Positions 54,027-61,448 of a stretch of 64,000 nucleotides of DNA are shown here, one piece after another. Position numbers and translations under genes: made by a program. How positions within the stretch are numbered: position 1 is the stretch's first letter; each line of letters starts with the position of its first letter. Under the pieces are notes generated by a model. It did no database searches. It was not told where the DNA came from and saw nothing but the letters and a program-made list of their open reading frames with translations. Location of the stretch: positions 1-64,000 of the forward strand of contig NZ_SMLC01000019.1 in the NCBI RefSeq assembly GCF_004349245.1. Direction: 5' to 3'. This DNA comes from Actinomadura sp. 6K520. GTDB lineage: Bacteria > Actinomycetota > Actinomycetes > Streptosporangiales > Streptosporangiaceae.

Positions 54027-54140
54027 CTTGCCCACCTCACAGATTGTTCTGATGTAGTGACACAGTGCGCCCGCTGGCCTATCGTTGTCGCCAGCCCGTG
54101 CAACACCTGAAAATTTGGCGATCTTGCAAGCCCAGAGGAC

Positions 54141-54965
54141 ATGACGAATCAACCCCCCGATCCGCGGTCGAGCATGTGGGCATGGACGGCCCACCACCTG
54201 CGTTTTCAGCGCATAGAGCGCGGACTCACCGGCGATGCCGTCGCCAAGATTCTCAACTGTTCACGATCCACGATTTCCAGACTCGAGAGTGGCGAGTCCC
54301 GGCTGACCGACAAACAGGCAGTCAAGCTGGACAAAGTATGGAGAACGGGTGGTTTCTTCACCTACGCCCTGTGGTATGCGCGACTCGCCCCCGACCCGCA
54401 GTGGCTATCGAGCTACACCGAGTTCGAGGCACGCGCATCGCTCATCCAGATGTTCAGCGGCCAACTCATCCCGGTCCTTTGCCAGACTCCCGAGTACGCA
54501 CGCGCACTCCTGCTGGCCGGACGCAACGCGGACGTTGAGGGTGATCTCGCGAAACGCCTTGCGCGCCAGAAGATCCTCTCTCGACATGAACCACCGGAAT
54601 TGTGGATCCTCATGACGGAAAACGTGCTGACGTGGCCCGTTGGGGGCACGGAAACCATGCTCGGCCAGTTGACCTACCTGAAAGAGCTGGCTGAACGACC
54701 CAACGTAGTCCTGCGCATCGTGCCCCGAGGCTCAGGGGAGTCCGAGGCGCTAGACGGCTCTTTCAAGGTCATCACAGTGCGAGAAGGTGAAATAGGGTAC
54801 ATAGAGGCCCCCACCGGCGGACGCCTCGTGATGGACGCGGACGGCGCGCGCGCCCTCCGCCGACGCTTCGAGCGTATCGGGGCAAAGGCCGCACCCGTAG
54901 ACTCCACGGCAGGATTCATCGAGCGAGCGATGGAGGCTTTGAGTGAGCACTCCGGTATGGCGTAA
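54141..54965 (+). CDS. XRE-family regulator with DUF5753 domain (WhiJ-like)
   Basis: The 274-aa protein has an HTH at residues 20-60 (LTGDAVAKILNCSRSTISRL) and a DUF5753 region (MFSGQLIPVLCQTPEYARAL, PELWILMTENVLTWPVGG, NVVLRIVPRGSG). It forms a WhiJ-like locus with the divergent ATPase and the DUF397 genes downstream, the first of which overlaps its end by 23 bp. In Streptomyces such loci influence development and antibiotic production. Confidence 0.88.
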   Translation: MTNQPPDPRSSMWAWTAHHLRFQRIERGLTGDAVAKILNCSRSTISRLESGESRLTDKQAVKLDKVWRTGGFFTYALWYARLAPDPQWLSSYTEFEARASLIQMFSGQLIPVLCQTPEYARALLLAGRNADVEGDLAKRLARQKILSRHEPPELWILMTENVLTWPVGGTETMLGQLTYLKELAERPNVVLRIVPRGSGESEALDGSFKVITVREGEIGYIEAPTGGRLVMDADGARALRRRFERIGAKAAPVDSTAGFIERAMEALSEHSGMA

Positions 54966-55122
54966 GTCCAGCCGTTCCGCTGAAGGAACGTCCGGCCAGT
55001 GTGTGGAGATCGCAGCGTTTCCCGGTCTTGTGGGCGTCCGCGACAGCAAGGACCCCGACGGCCCCAAGCTCCTGCTCACCCCCGACGCCTTCCGCGCCAT
55101 CCTCAACGACCTCAAGCACTGA
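54943..55122 (+). CDS. DUF397 small protein, copy 1
   Basis: A GTG at 54943 inside the end of the XRE gene starts a 59-aa protein: STPVWRKSSRSAEG, GQCVEIAAFPGLVGVRDSKD, PDGPKLLLTPDAFRAIL and NDLKH. This is a full DUF397 domain with its invariant WRKSSRS start. DUF397 proteins are partners of DUF5753-type XRE regulators, in some cases antagonising them. Confidence 0.88.
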   Translation: MSTPVWRKSSRSAEGTSGQCVEIAAFPGLVGVRDSKDPDGPKLLLTPDAFRAILNDLKH

Positions 55123-55139
55123 GCCAGGTAGGGACCAAG

Positions 55140-55316
55140 GTGGACCTGATCAAGTGGCGGAAGGCACGGCGAAGCAGTGACCAAGGGGACGCGTGTGTGG
55201 AGGTGGCACGGTTCCCCGAAGTAGTGGGCGTCCGGGACAGCAAGGACCCCGACGGCCCCAAACTCCTGCTCACCCCTGACGCCTTCCGCACCGTCCTCAA
55301 CGACCTCAAGCACTGA
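55140..55316 (+). CDS. DUF397 small protein, copy 2
   Basis: A GTG at 55140 starts a 58-aa protein: DLIKWRKARRSSDQGDACVE, VARFPEVVGVRDSKDPDGPK and LLLTPDAFRTVLNDLKH. The last 60% is nearly identical in DNA to copy 1, including the eight bases after the stop (GAGCCAGG), at a spacing of 194 bp. The N-terminal part is quite different, so the copy is a partial duplication or a gene-conversion product. Confidence 0.87.
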   Translation: MDLIKWRKARRSSDQGDACVEVARFPEVVGVRDSKDPDGPKLLLTPDAFRTVLNDLKH

Positions 55317-55330
55317 GCCAGGCTTCGCGA

Positions 55331-55507
55331 CTACGGCTCACTGCGCCGGGGCACCTGGCCGCCGTCGAAGCCGACCAGGGCACCGTCCGGGTCGAACAGC
55401 GCCGCATACCTGCGGGCGTCTCGCCGGTTCCAGGCGAGGAGCAACTCTTCGTACAGCGCGGACACCGCCGCTTCGGCGGGCTGCGCATGTTCGGTCGTCT
55501 CTGGCAT
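55331..55507 (-). pseudogene. Truncated SgcJ/EcaC-type (SnoaL-like) gene
   Basis: The ATG at 55507 begins MPETTEHAQP and continues with the family start VSALYEELLLAWNRRDARRY and AALFDPDGALVGFDGGQV. It then ends after 58 aa at a TAG immediately next to the DUF397 copy. Family members run to about 130-140 residues, so the C-terminal two thirds of the cone-shaped fold are gone. The breakpoint coincides with the end of the DUF397 duplication. Confidence 0.65.
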
Positions 55508-55676
55508 GCGTTTCAGCATCGCAGCCGACCGGGGCGATCTACCTGGGTTCATGAGAAGGGGCCGTCCGGCCTGTGACATCGCGACGTCAGGGTGGCGCCG
55601 CGGCCATGTGCGTGACGGGCCGTGACCCCCTAGAGTCCGGTGGCCGAGCTTGACGACAGACGAGAAAGGGGGCGGT

Positions 55677-56072
55677 ATGTCCAATCCCTCGGCCGCGGCG
55701 GGCCGGACTGGGAAGCGGCGGAGCGCGGCGCGAGCGGCGGTGATCTGGGGAGTGACCGGTCTCGTGTCATACGGGCTCACGCTCACCTTGATCAGTGACA
55801 CCTTCTTCTGGTTCGCGATCCCGGGTGTGCTCGGGCTCCTCACCGTCGTGATCATCGCGACGCATGCGGTGCTGAACCGGTCACCCGGAAACGACGATCT
55901 CAGGGTGCTGATGAAGCGCTACGCCGCGATCGTCCTGGTCTCGGCCGTGCTGGTGGCCGTGCCGTTGGTGGTGGACGTCCGCTACGCCTACCCGCTCATG
56001 GGCGTGGGGATGATGGCCTTCCTCGTCGCCGGAAAAACTCTGGTCGAGCAGAGGCGCCGCCCCCAGGCGTAA
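55677..56072 (+). CDS. Hypothetical four-TM membrane protein
   Basis: The ATG at 55677 with AAAGGGGG upstream gives 131 aa; an ATG nine codons earlier lacks a good site. Four hydrophobic helices are predicted: AAVIWGVTGLVSYGLTLTLI, WFAIPGVLGLLTVVIIATHA, IVLVSAVLVAVPLVVDV and YPLMGVGMMAFLVAGKTLV. Termini are basic. No family was recognised. Confidence 0.75.
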   Translation: MSNPSAAAGRTGKRRSAARAAVIWGVTGLVSYGLTLTLISDTFFWFAIPGVLGLLTVVIIATHAVLNRSPGNDDLRVLMKRYAAIVLVSAVLVAVPLVVDVRYAYPLMGVGMMAFLVAGKTLVEQRRRPQA

Positions 56073-56117
56073 GGGGCCCGATGCCGGCGGCCCACGCGTT
56101 GGCGGGACTTCGACTGT

Positions 56118-57032
56118 TCACCGGGAGCCGTCCTGCCGCGTGGCGTGCGTCGGCTGGTCGGCGAGCAGTTCGGTTGTCGCGTCTGCGAGCCGTCGTGCAG
56201 CCGAAGGGGAGAGGGTCTCCAGGTCCAGCGACACCGGCTTCCCGCGGTCTACGGCCGTCAACGGCACGGCAGGGGGCGAATCGATGAACTCGTGAACGGG
56301 CGCGATCGCCTTCTCGACAGGCCGGGCGGCGACCCGGGCGATGGTCTTGATCAGCGCGCGGGTCAACGGGTTCATCCGTTCCATCGCGGAGTCGCCACTG
56401 CGGGTGAACCCGGGGTGGTACAGGACGTACGGGACCCGCCGGCCGAACCGCTCCGCCATCGCGACCCCCAGCAGGTCGTTCGCGCGGCCGGCCTGGAGCT
56501 GTGCGGTGATGGTGCGGTACCGGTTCTGCAACTGGAGGTCGTCCCAGTGGATCCGCCCGGAAGTGAGCCCGACACCGGCGATGTTGACGATCACCGGGTT
56601 CGAGCCCGCGGCCAAGGCGGACCGGAGCCCGTGACCCAGGAGGTAGCGGCTCAGGTAATAGAGCGCGAAGGTCGACTCCAGGCCGTCGCTTGTCTCGGTC
56701 CGCTCCGGAAACTGGCGGTTCGCCGCGAGTACCAGTGCATCGATGCTCTTGTACTCGGCCGTGACGTGCTCGATCACCTCCTGGTTTCCGGCGATCGTGC
56801 TCAGGTCCGCGGCCAGGAACCCGATCCGGTCCCCCAGTCCCGAATCCTCGGCTTCGGCGATCAACCGCTCGCCCTTTGCCGGGTTGCTGCCGACGGCCAG
56901 GACCCGGTCGCCTCGCGCCGCCCGACCCAGGACGAGGGCCCGGCCCATGCCGTCGGTCCCGCCCGTGACGATGACCGTCCCGACTCCGGGTCCGGCATCG
57001 GTGCCGGTGTCCTTGCGCTGCTGGTCGGCCAT
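56118..57032 (-). CDS. SDR-family protein, paralogue lacking the catalytic Tyr-Lys
   Basis: The 304-aa protein has VIVTGGTDGMGRALVLGRAA and VGSNPAKGERL, followed by TFALYYLSRYLLGHGLRSAL, shared with the gene at 52071. At the catalytic position it reads LQAGRANDLLG in place of YxxSKLANLL, so both Tyr and Lys appear replaced. It could still bind NAD(P) in a regulatory or altered role. It is divergent from an HxlR regulator. Confidence 0.83.
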   Translation of the reverse strand: MADQQRKDTGTDAGPGVGTVIVTGGTDGMGRALVLGRAARGDRVLAVGSNPAKGERLIAEAEDSGLGDRIGFLAADLSTIAGNQEVIEHVTAEYKSIDALVLAANRQFPERTETSDGLESTFALYYLSRYLLGHGLRSALAAGSNPVIVNIAGVGLTSGRIHWDDLQLQNRYRTITAQLQAGRANDLLGVAMAERFGRRVPYVLYHPGFTRSGDSAMERMNPLTRALIKTIARVAARPVEKAIAPVHEFIDSPPAVPLTAVDRGKPVSLDLETLSPSAARRLADATTELLADQPTHATRQDGSR

Positions 57033-57105
57033 CGATCCCCCCGGTTACTTTTGGTATGCACCTCATCATCAGTGAGCGCCTGCGATCGCGGAAGAAGGCA
57101 GTTCG

Positions 57106-57525
57106 ATGTCAGCAAGGAACACCGATGTGCCTGCCCTGCTCGACACACGGCTGCCGACCCCGGTGCCGGGCGATGAGCACGAGCAGTGCCCGGTCACCGA
57201 CGTGCTCCGCAGAATCGGCGACAAATGGACGGTGCTGGTGGTGGTACTGCTCGGGCAACGGCCCCATCGGTTCAACGAACTCCACCGCGGCATCGAAGCC
57301 ATCAGCCAACGCATGCTCACCCGCACGCTGCGCGGCCTTGAGGAGGACGGGCTGGTTCACCGAGAGGTCTTCGCGACCAACCCGCCCAGCGTGGAGTACA
57401 GCCTCACGCCGCTCGGCAGGTCTCTGCTGAAGCCGCTCTCGGTCCTGGCCGAGTGGGCCGTCGAGAATCAGCCCGCCATCGCCGAGAGCAGGCGCGTCAG
57501 CAACCTTCTGTCCGGCAGCACCTAG
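57106..57525 (+). CDS. HxlR-family regulator
   Basis: The 139-aa protein has the HxlR winged helix: CPVTDVLRRIGDKWTVLVVV, RFNELHRGIEAISQRMLTRT, LRGLEEDGLVHREVF and PSVEYSLTPLGRSLL. Cys28 in EQCPV sits where redox-sensitive family members carry their sensor Cys. It is divergent from the SDR gene 74 bp away, its probable target. Confidence 0.88.
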   Translation: MSARNTDVPALLDTRLPTPVPGDEHEQCPVTDVLRRIGDKWTVLVVVLLGQRPHRFNELHRGIEAISQRMLTRTLRGLEEDGLVHREVFATNPPSVEYSLTPLGRSLLKPLSVLAEWAVENQPAIAESRRVSNLLSGST

Positions 57526-57557
57526 GCTCTGCACAGGCGCGTGCGGGCGGCCGCGGC

Positions 57558-58478
57558 TCAGGGGGTGATGATGAGCTTGCCGCGGGTGTGGGTGGTGCGG
57601 CTGGCGTCGAAGGCGTCGCCCACCCGGTCCAGGGAGAACGTTTCGGCCACGTCGACCTTGAGGGCGCCGCGGTCGGCCAGGGCGGCCAGGTCGGCGAGCT
57701 TGGCTCCGTCCGGGCGGACCCAGATCCAGTGGCCGCCGTGCTTCTCCACCTCGTTGTCGGCGACGGAGACGTGGCGTCCATCCGGTCGCAGGACCGCGAG
57801 CGTCGTGTCGAGCTGGCCGCCGGCGAAGTCGGCCACCGCGGAGACGCCGCCGGGCGCCAGCTCCCCGACGCGGTCGGCCAGGCCCTCGCCGTAGGCCACC
57901 GGCTCGGCGCCGAGTTCGCGCAGGTAGCCGTGGTTCTTCTCGGAGGCCGTGCCGATGACGCGGGCGCCCCGCTCGCGTGCGATCTGGACGGCGAGGCCCC
58001 CGACGCCGCCGGACGCCGCGTGGATGAGCAGGACGTCGTCGGGACCGATCTCCAGGCGGTCCAGGGCGCGCTGCGCGGTCATTCCGGCGAGCGGGAGGCC
58101 GCCCGCCTGGTTCCAGTCGAGCGCGGCGGGCTTGTTCGCCACGTGGTCCGCCGCCACGGCGACGTACTCCGCGAACGTTCCCGCGCCGACGGCGTCCTTG
58201 CGGGCATAGGACATGACCTCGTCGCCCGGCGCGAACTCCGGTGTGTCCGGTCCGAGCGCCCGTACCACTCCGGCGACGTCCCAGCCGGGGATGACGGGGA
58301 ACACCGCGTCCATCATCCCGTCCAGGCCACCGGCCATGACCTTCCAGTCGACGGGGTTGACCCCGGCGGCGCGCACCTCGATCAGCACCTGGCCGGGGCC
58401 GACCTTGGGCTCGGAGACGTCACTGACCTTCAGTCGCGAGTTGTCCGGGGCGAATGAGTCATAGATGGCGGCGCGCAT
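57558..58478 (-). CDS. Zinc-independent quinone-oxidoreductase-like MDR protein
   Basis: The ATG at 58478 with GGTGAGGG upstream gives 306 aa. Motifs of the medium-chain reductases are VLIEVRAAGVNPVDWKVMAG, PVIPGWDVAGVVRALG, GGLPLAGMTAQRALDRL, HAASGGVGGLAVQIARERGA and RGKLIITP at the end. The structural zinc Cys residues are absent. It would reduce quinones or enones with NADPH. A MarR gene lies upstream on the same strand, 47 bp away. Confidence 0.88.
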   Translation of the reverse strand: MRAAIYDSFAPDNSRLKVSDVSEPKVGPGQVLIEVRAAGVNPVDWKVMAGGLDGMMDAVFPVIPGWDVAGVVRALGPDTPEFAPGDEVMSYARKDAVGAGTFAEYVAVAADHVANKPAALDWNQAGGLPLAGMTAQRALDRLEIGPDDVLLIHAASGGVGGLAVQIARERGARVIGTASEKNHGYLRELGAEPVAYGEGLADRVGELAPGGVSAVADFAGGQLDTTLAVLRPDGRHVSVADNEVEKHGGHWIWVRPDGAKLADLAALADRGALKVDVAETFSLDRVGDAFDASRTTHTRGKLIITP

Positions 58479-58524
58479 GCCCTCACCCTGCCACCGCACC
58501 CACCGCCTAAACCCCGGACCGGTC

Positions 58525-58968
58525 TCAGGCGAGAAGCGTTCGCAGCAGGGCGCGCAGGGAGTCCTGCTGGCCATCGTCGAGCGCGGCCAGCGGTGAGTGG
58601 GCGCTGAGCTGTTCGAGTGCCTTGGCGCGGTACTCCTCGCCGGAAGGGGTGAGGACGATCTGCTTGGCGCGCCGGTCCGTGGGGTGGGGGCGCCGCTCGA
58701 CGAGCCCGTGGTCCTCCAGCCGGTCGACGACGAACGTCGCGTTCGATGCCTCGCACACCATCCGGGTGGCCAGTTCCCGCGCCGTGATCGGCTCGGTCAG
58801 CTCCCGGAGCGCGACGACCTGCGTCGCGGTGATGCCCAGGTTGTCGGCGACATGGCGGACGTGGACGTCGAGCCGCTGGGCGAACCGGTGGACGAGCCTG
58901 CACACGTCGCGCTCCATCTGGACGTCCGCCGGCTGCGCGTCCGCGGCATGCCCGGACTGCTTCGTCAT
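58525..58968 (-). CDS. MarR-family regulator
   Basis: The 147-aa protein has the MarR winged helix: ITATQVVALRELTEPITARE, LATRMVCEASNATFVVDRLE and DHGLVERRPHPTDRRAKQIV. It is divergent from an MFS transporter and co-directional with the quinone reductase. Like many MarR proteins it may control both. Confidence 0.88.
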   Translation of the reverse strand: MTKQSGHAADAQPADVQMERDVCRLVHRFAQRLDVHVRHVADNLGITATQVVALRELTEPITARELATRMVCEASNATFVVDRLEDHGLVERRPHPTDRRAKQIVLTPSGEEYRAKALEQLSAHSPLAALDDGQQDSLRALLRTLLA

Positions 58969-58989
58969 GGCCCGAGTGTAGCCGCGTCA

Positions 58990-59033
58990 CTTCGAGTCAT
59001 GATAGTTCTAACTCGCATCATACAAACTCGAAG
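58990..59033. promoter_or_regulatory. Candidate MarR operator region
   Basis: CTTCGAGT at 58990 and ACTCGAAG ending at 59033 form an outer inverted repeat in the AT-rich gap between marR and the MFS gene. Additional ACT/AGT-rich half-sites lie inside, around TAGTTCTAACT. The location between divergent starts fits repressor binding. Confidence 0.55.
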
Positions 59034-59051
59034 CAATTGGAGAGCCGCAGC

Positions 59052-60233
59052 GTGCCGCGTCCCGTCCTGTCCCTCATGCTCGTCGTGTTCGGCCTGACCA
59101 CCGGCGAGTTCGTGATCGCCGGCATCCTGCCGGAGGTCTCCGCCGACCTGGCGGTGTCGATCCCCGCCGCCGGCCGGCTGGTGACCGCCTACGCGCTGGG
59201 AATGATCATCGGCGCCCCGCTGGTCACCACCGTCACCGCGCGGGTGCCCCGCAGGCCGCTCATCACCGGCCTCATCACCGTGTCCGTGCTCGGAAACCTG
59301 GCGTCGGCCCTGGCCCCCGGCTACGGCGTCCTGCTGGCATCGCGGTTCGCCGCCGGGCTCGTCGTGGCCACCTTCTTCGCCATCGCCATCGCGACATCGG
59401 TCTCGATGGCCCCGGCGGGCAGGGAGGCGTCCACCGTGGCGAAGGTCGCACTGGGGATGAACCTGGGCATCGTGCTCGGCACCCCCATCGGGACGTTCGT
59501 CGGCCAGCACCTCGGCTGGCGATCGACCTTCGCCGCGATCGCCGCGTTCACCGTCATGGCCCTCGCGCTCGTGCTGCGGTACGTCCCCGCCGGTCCCCCG
59601 GCCGCGACGGGATCGGTACGCGGCGAACTGCGGGTGTTCGCAGGGCGGGACGTCCAGCTCGCGATCGCCCTCACCGCCGTGGGCAACGTGGGGGTCGTCA
59701 CCGTGTTCACCTACATCGCGCCCCTGCTCACGGACGTCAGCGGATTCACCGAGGACGCCGTCCCTGTGCTGCTGCTCGTGTACGGCGCCGGTGCGGTCAT
59801 CGGGAACCTCCTCGGCGGCCGGCTGGCGGACAGGGCCCTCATGCCGTCCCTGACCGGGCTGCTGGCCGCGCTCGCCGTCGTTCTCGGCCTGTTCTGGGCG
59901 GCCGCCGAGTCCCGGGCTCTCACCGCGACGTTCACGTTCGCGATCGGCGCGCTGGCGTTCGCGATCATCCCGGGCATGCAGACTCGCGTGCTGGCCACGG
60001 CCGGTGCCGCTCCGACGCTGGCCGTGGCCGTCAACGCCGCGGGCTTCCAAGTCGCCGCCGCGTTCGCCGGCTGGCTGGGCGGCCGGGTGATCGCCGACGG
60101 GCCGGGACTGCGGTCGCTCCCGCTCACCGGCGCGCTCCTGACCGCCGCCGGCCTGGCCATCGCCGTGCACAGCCTGCGCCGGGACCGCCGTCCGGCCAAA
60201 ACGCGTAGCCAATCTCCTACGCTTGACATGTAG
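59052..60233 (+). CDS. MFS transporter (drug/arabinose efflux type)
   Basis: A GTG at 59052 with GGAGAG seven bases upstream gives 393 aa; a TTG five codons earlier is an alternative. About twelve TM helices are present. Motifs are FGLTTGEFVIAGILPEVSAD, characteristic of the AraJ/CmlA-like DHA1 group, LITVSVLGNLASALAPGYGV and LGTPIGTFVGQHLGWRSTF. It should export small molecules by proton antiport. The divergent MarR gene suggests inducible efflux. Confidence 0.88.
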   Translation: MPRPVLSLMLVVFGLTTGEFVIAGILPEVSADLAVSIPAAGRLVTAYALGMIIGAPLVTTVTARVPRRPLITGLITVSVLGNLASALAPGYGVLLASRFAAGLVVATFFAIAIATSVSMAPAGREASTVAKVALGMNLGIVLGTPIGTFVGQHLGWRSTFAAIAAFTVMALALVLRYVPAGPPAATGSVRGELRVFAGRDVQLAIALTAVGNVGVVTVFTYIAPLLTDVSGFTEDAVPVLLLVYGAGAVIGNLLGGRLADRALMPSLTGLLAALAVVLGLFWAAAESRALTATFTFAIGALAFAIIPGMQTRVLATAGAAPTLAVAVNAAGFQVAAAFAGWLGGRVIADGPGLRSLPLTGALLTAAGLAIAVHSLRRDRRPAKTRSQSPTLDM

Positions 60234-60252
60234 GGAATAGCCTACCTATTGT
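60216..60252 (+). promoter_or_regulatory. Promoter with CCTAC/GTAGG repeats, probable leaderless transcript
   Basis: TTGACA at 60223-60228 and TATTGT at 60247-60252 are spaced by 18 bp. Three alternating repeats overlap it: CCTAC (60216), GTAGG (60230) and CCTAC (60241). A start site about seven bases after the -10 would coincide with the ATG at 60260, so the mRNA is likely leaderless. The repeats are good candidates for the binding site of the ArsR protein encoded second in the operon. Confidence 0.65.
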
Positions 60253-60259
60253 CGGTCGC

Positions 60260-60619
60260 ATGAACATCACACATGTGCGGATGGTGACCGTGCCGGTCTC
60301 CGATCAGGACGCCGCCAAGAGCTTCTACGCCGGCGACCTCGGGTTCGAGGTCGTGACGGACCAGTCGATGGGGCCGATCCGCTGGCTCCAGGTCGCCCCC
60401 AAGGGCGCGGACACGAACGTGGTTCTCGCGGACCACATGCCCGGCATGACGCCGGGCAGCGTCCAAGGGCTGATGCTGGAGACGTCCGACCTGGACGCCG
60501 ACTGCGCGCAACTGCGCCGCGCCGGGGTGGACGTCGACGGGCCGCAGGATCTCCCGTGGGGACGCCAGGCCACGTTCACCGACCCGGACGGCAACGGCAT
60601 CGTCCTGGCCGAGCGCTGA
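60260..60619 (+). CDS. VOC-family (glyoxalase-like) protein
   Basis: The 119-aa protein reads ITHVRMVTVPVSDQDAAKSF, YAGDLGFEVV, LQVAPKGADTNVVLADH, MLETSDLDADCAQLRRAGVD and ATFTDPDGNGIVLAE, a single-chain VOC fold. There is no ribosome site, consistent with a leaderless transcript. It is the first gene of a VOC-ArsR-SRPBCC operon. Confidence 0.87.
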   Translation: MNITHVRMVTVPVSDQDAAKSFYAGDLGFEVVTDQSMGPIRWLQVAPKGADTNVVLADHMPGMTPGSVQGLMLETSDLDADCAQLRRAGVDVDGPQDLPWGRQATFTDPDGNGIVLAER

Positions 60620-60620
60620 C

Positions 60621-60995
60621 ATGGGCGACGGCGTGGACACGGGCGGTGCCGGAGACATGGGCGGTGGCGGAGACATGGGCGGTGCCGGGGACGTGTTCGC
60701 CGCGCTGGCGAGCCCCGTCCGGCGGGAGCTGACGGCGCTGCTGCTCGACGGGCCGAAGCCGGTGAACGACCTGGCGTCCCAGTTCGCGATGAGCCGCCCG
60801 AGCGTCTCCGAGCATCTGAAGGTGCTGCGGGACGCCGGGCTGGTCAGCGAGCGGCGCAGCGGCCGGCAGCGGCTCTACCGGCTGGAGGCGGCGCCGCTGC
60901 GGGAGCTGTCGGAGTGGCTCGGCCCCTACGAGCGGTTCTGGCGGGAGCGGCTGTCCGACCTGCGCGAATTGCTGGACGAGGAGGACGGCGGATGA
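60621..60995 (+). CDS. ArsR-family regulator
   Basis: The 124-aa protein has an unusual Gly/Asp-rich start with three GGxGDMG-like repeats, then the ArsR winged helix: VFAALASPVRRELTALLLDG, PVNDLASQFAMSRPSVSEHL and KVLRDAGLVSERRSGRQRLY. No metal-binding Cys motif is present, so it probably belongs to the non-metal subgroup that is encoded with SRPBCC partners. It starts one base after the VOC stop and overlaps the next gene by 4 bp. Confidence 0.88.
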   Translation: MGDGVDTGGAGDMGGGGDMGGAGDVFAALASPVRRELTALLLDGPKPVNDLASQFAMSRPSVSEHLKVLRDAGLVSERRSGRQRLYRLEAAPLRELSEWLGPYERFWRERLSDLRELLDEEDGG

Positions 60996-61444
60996 CCCCG
61001 TCGCGGGACATGGGCGAGGAGCGCGCGTCGATCGAGGTCGACGAGTTCCTGCCGCATCCGCCCGCCAAAGTGTGGCGGGCGCTGACCGAGCCGGAGCTGC
61101 TGGGCCGGTGGCTGATGCCGAACGACTTCAAGCCCGTCGTCGGCCACCGCTTCACGTTCGCGTCGAAGCCGATCCCGAACGTCGATTTCGACGGGACGGT
61201 GGTCTGCCGGGTCCTCGCCATCGAGGAGGAGCGGCTGCTGCGGATCAGCTGGGGCGGCGGCGGGCTCGACACGACGGTGACCTGGCGGCTCGTCCCCGAA
61301 GGGCGGGGCACGCGCCTGTTCATCGAGCACGCCGGGTTCGACCTGGGCGACCCCGTCAACGCGTTCGCGTTCCGCGGGATGGGGAGCGGATGGCGCTCCG
61401 GCGTCATCCGCTCCCTCCGCGCGGCCCTGGCCGAGATCGGGTGA
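60992..61444 (+). CDS. SRPBCC/AHSA1-domain protein
   Basis: The ATG at 60992 overlaps the ArsR stop, giving 150 aa. It has the AHSA1 start IEVDEFLPHPPAKVWRALTE, PELLGRWLMPNDFKP, RLLRISWGGGGLDTTVTWRL and a C-terminal helix. ArsR-SRPBCC operons are very common, and the SRPBCC partner is thought to bind a hydrophobic ligand or to assist resistance. The stop lies 4 bp from the convergent ABC exporter stop. Confidence 0.88.
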   Translation: MTPSRDMGEERASIEVDEFLPHPPAKVWRALTEPELLGRWLMPNDFKPVVGHRFTFASKPIPNVDFDGTVVCRVLAIEEERLLRISWGGGGLDTTVTWRLVPEGRGTRLFIEHAGFDLGDPVNAFAFRGMGSGWRSGVIRSLRAALAEIG

Positions 61445-61448
61445 GCGC

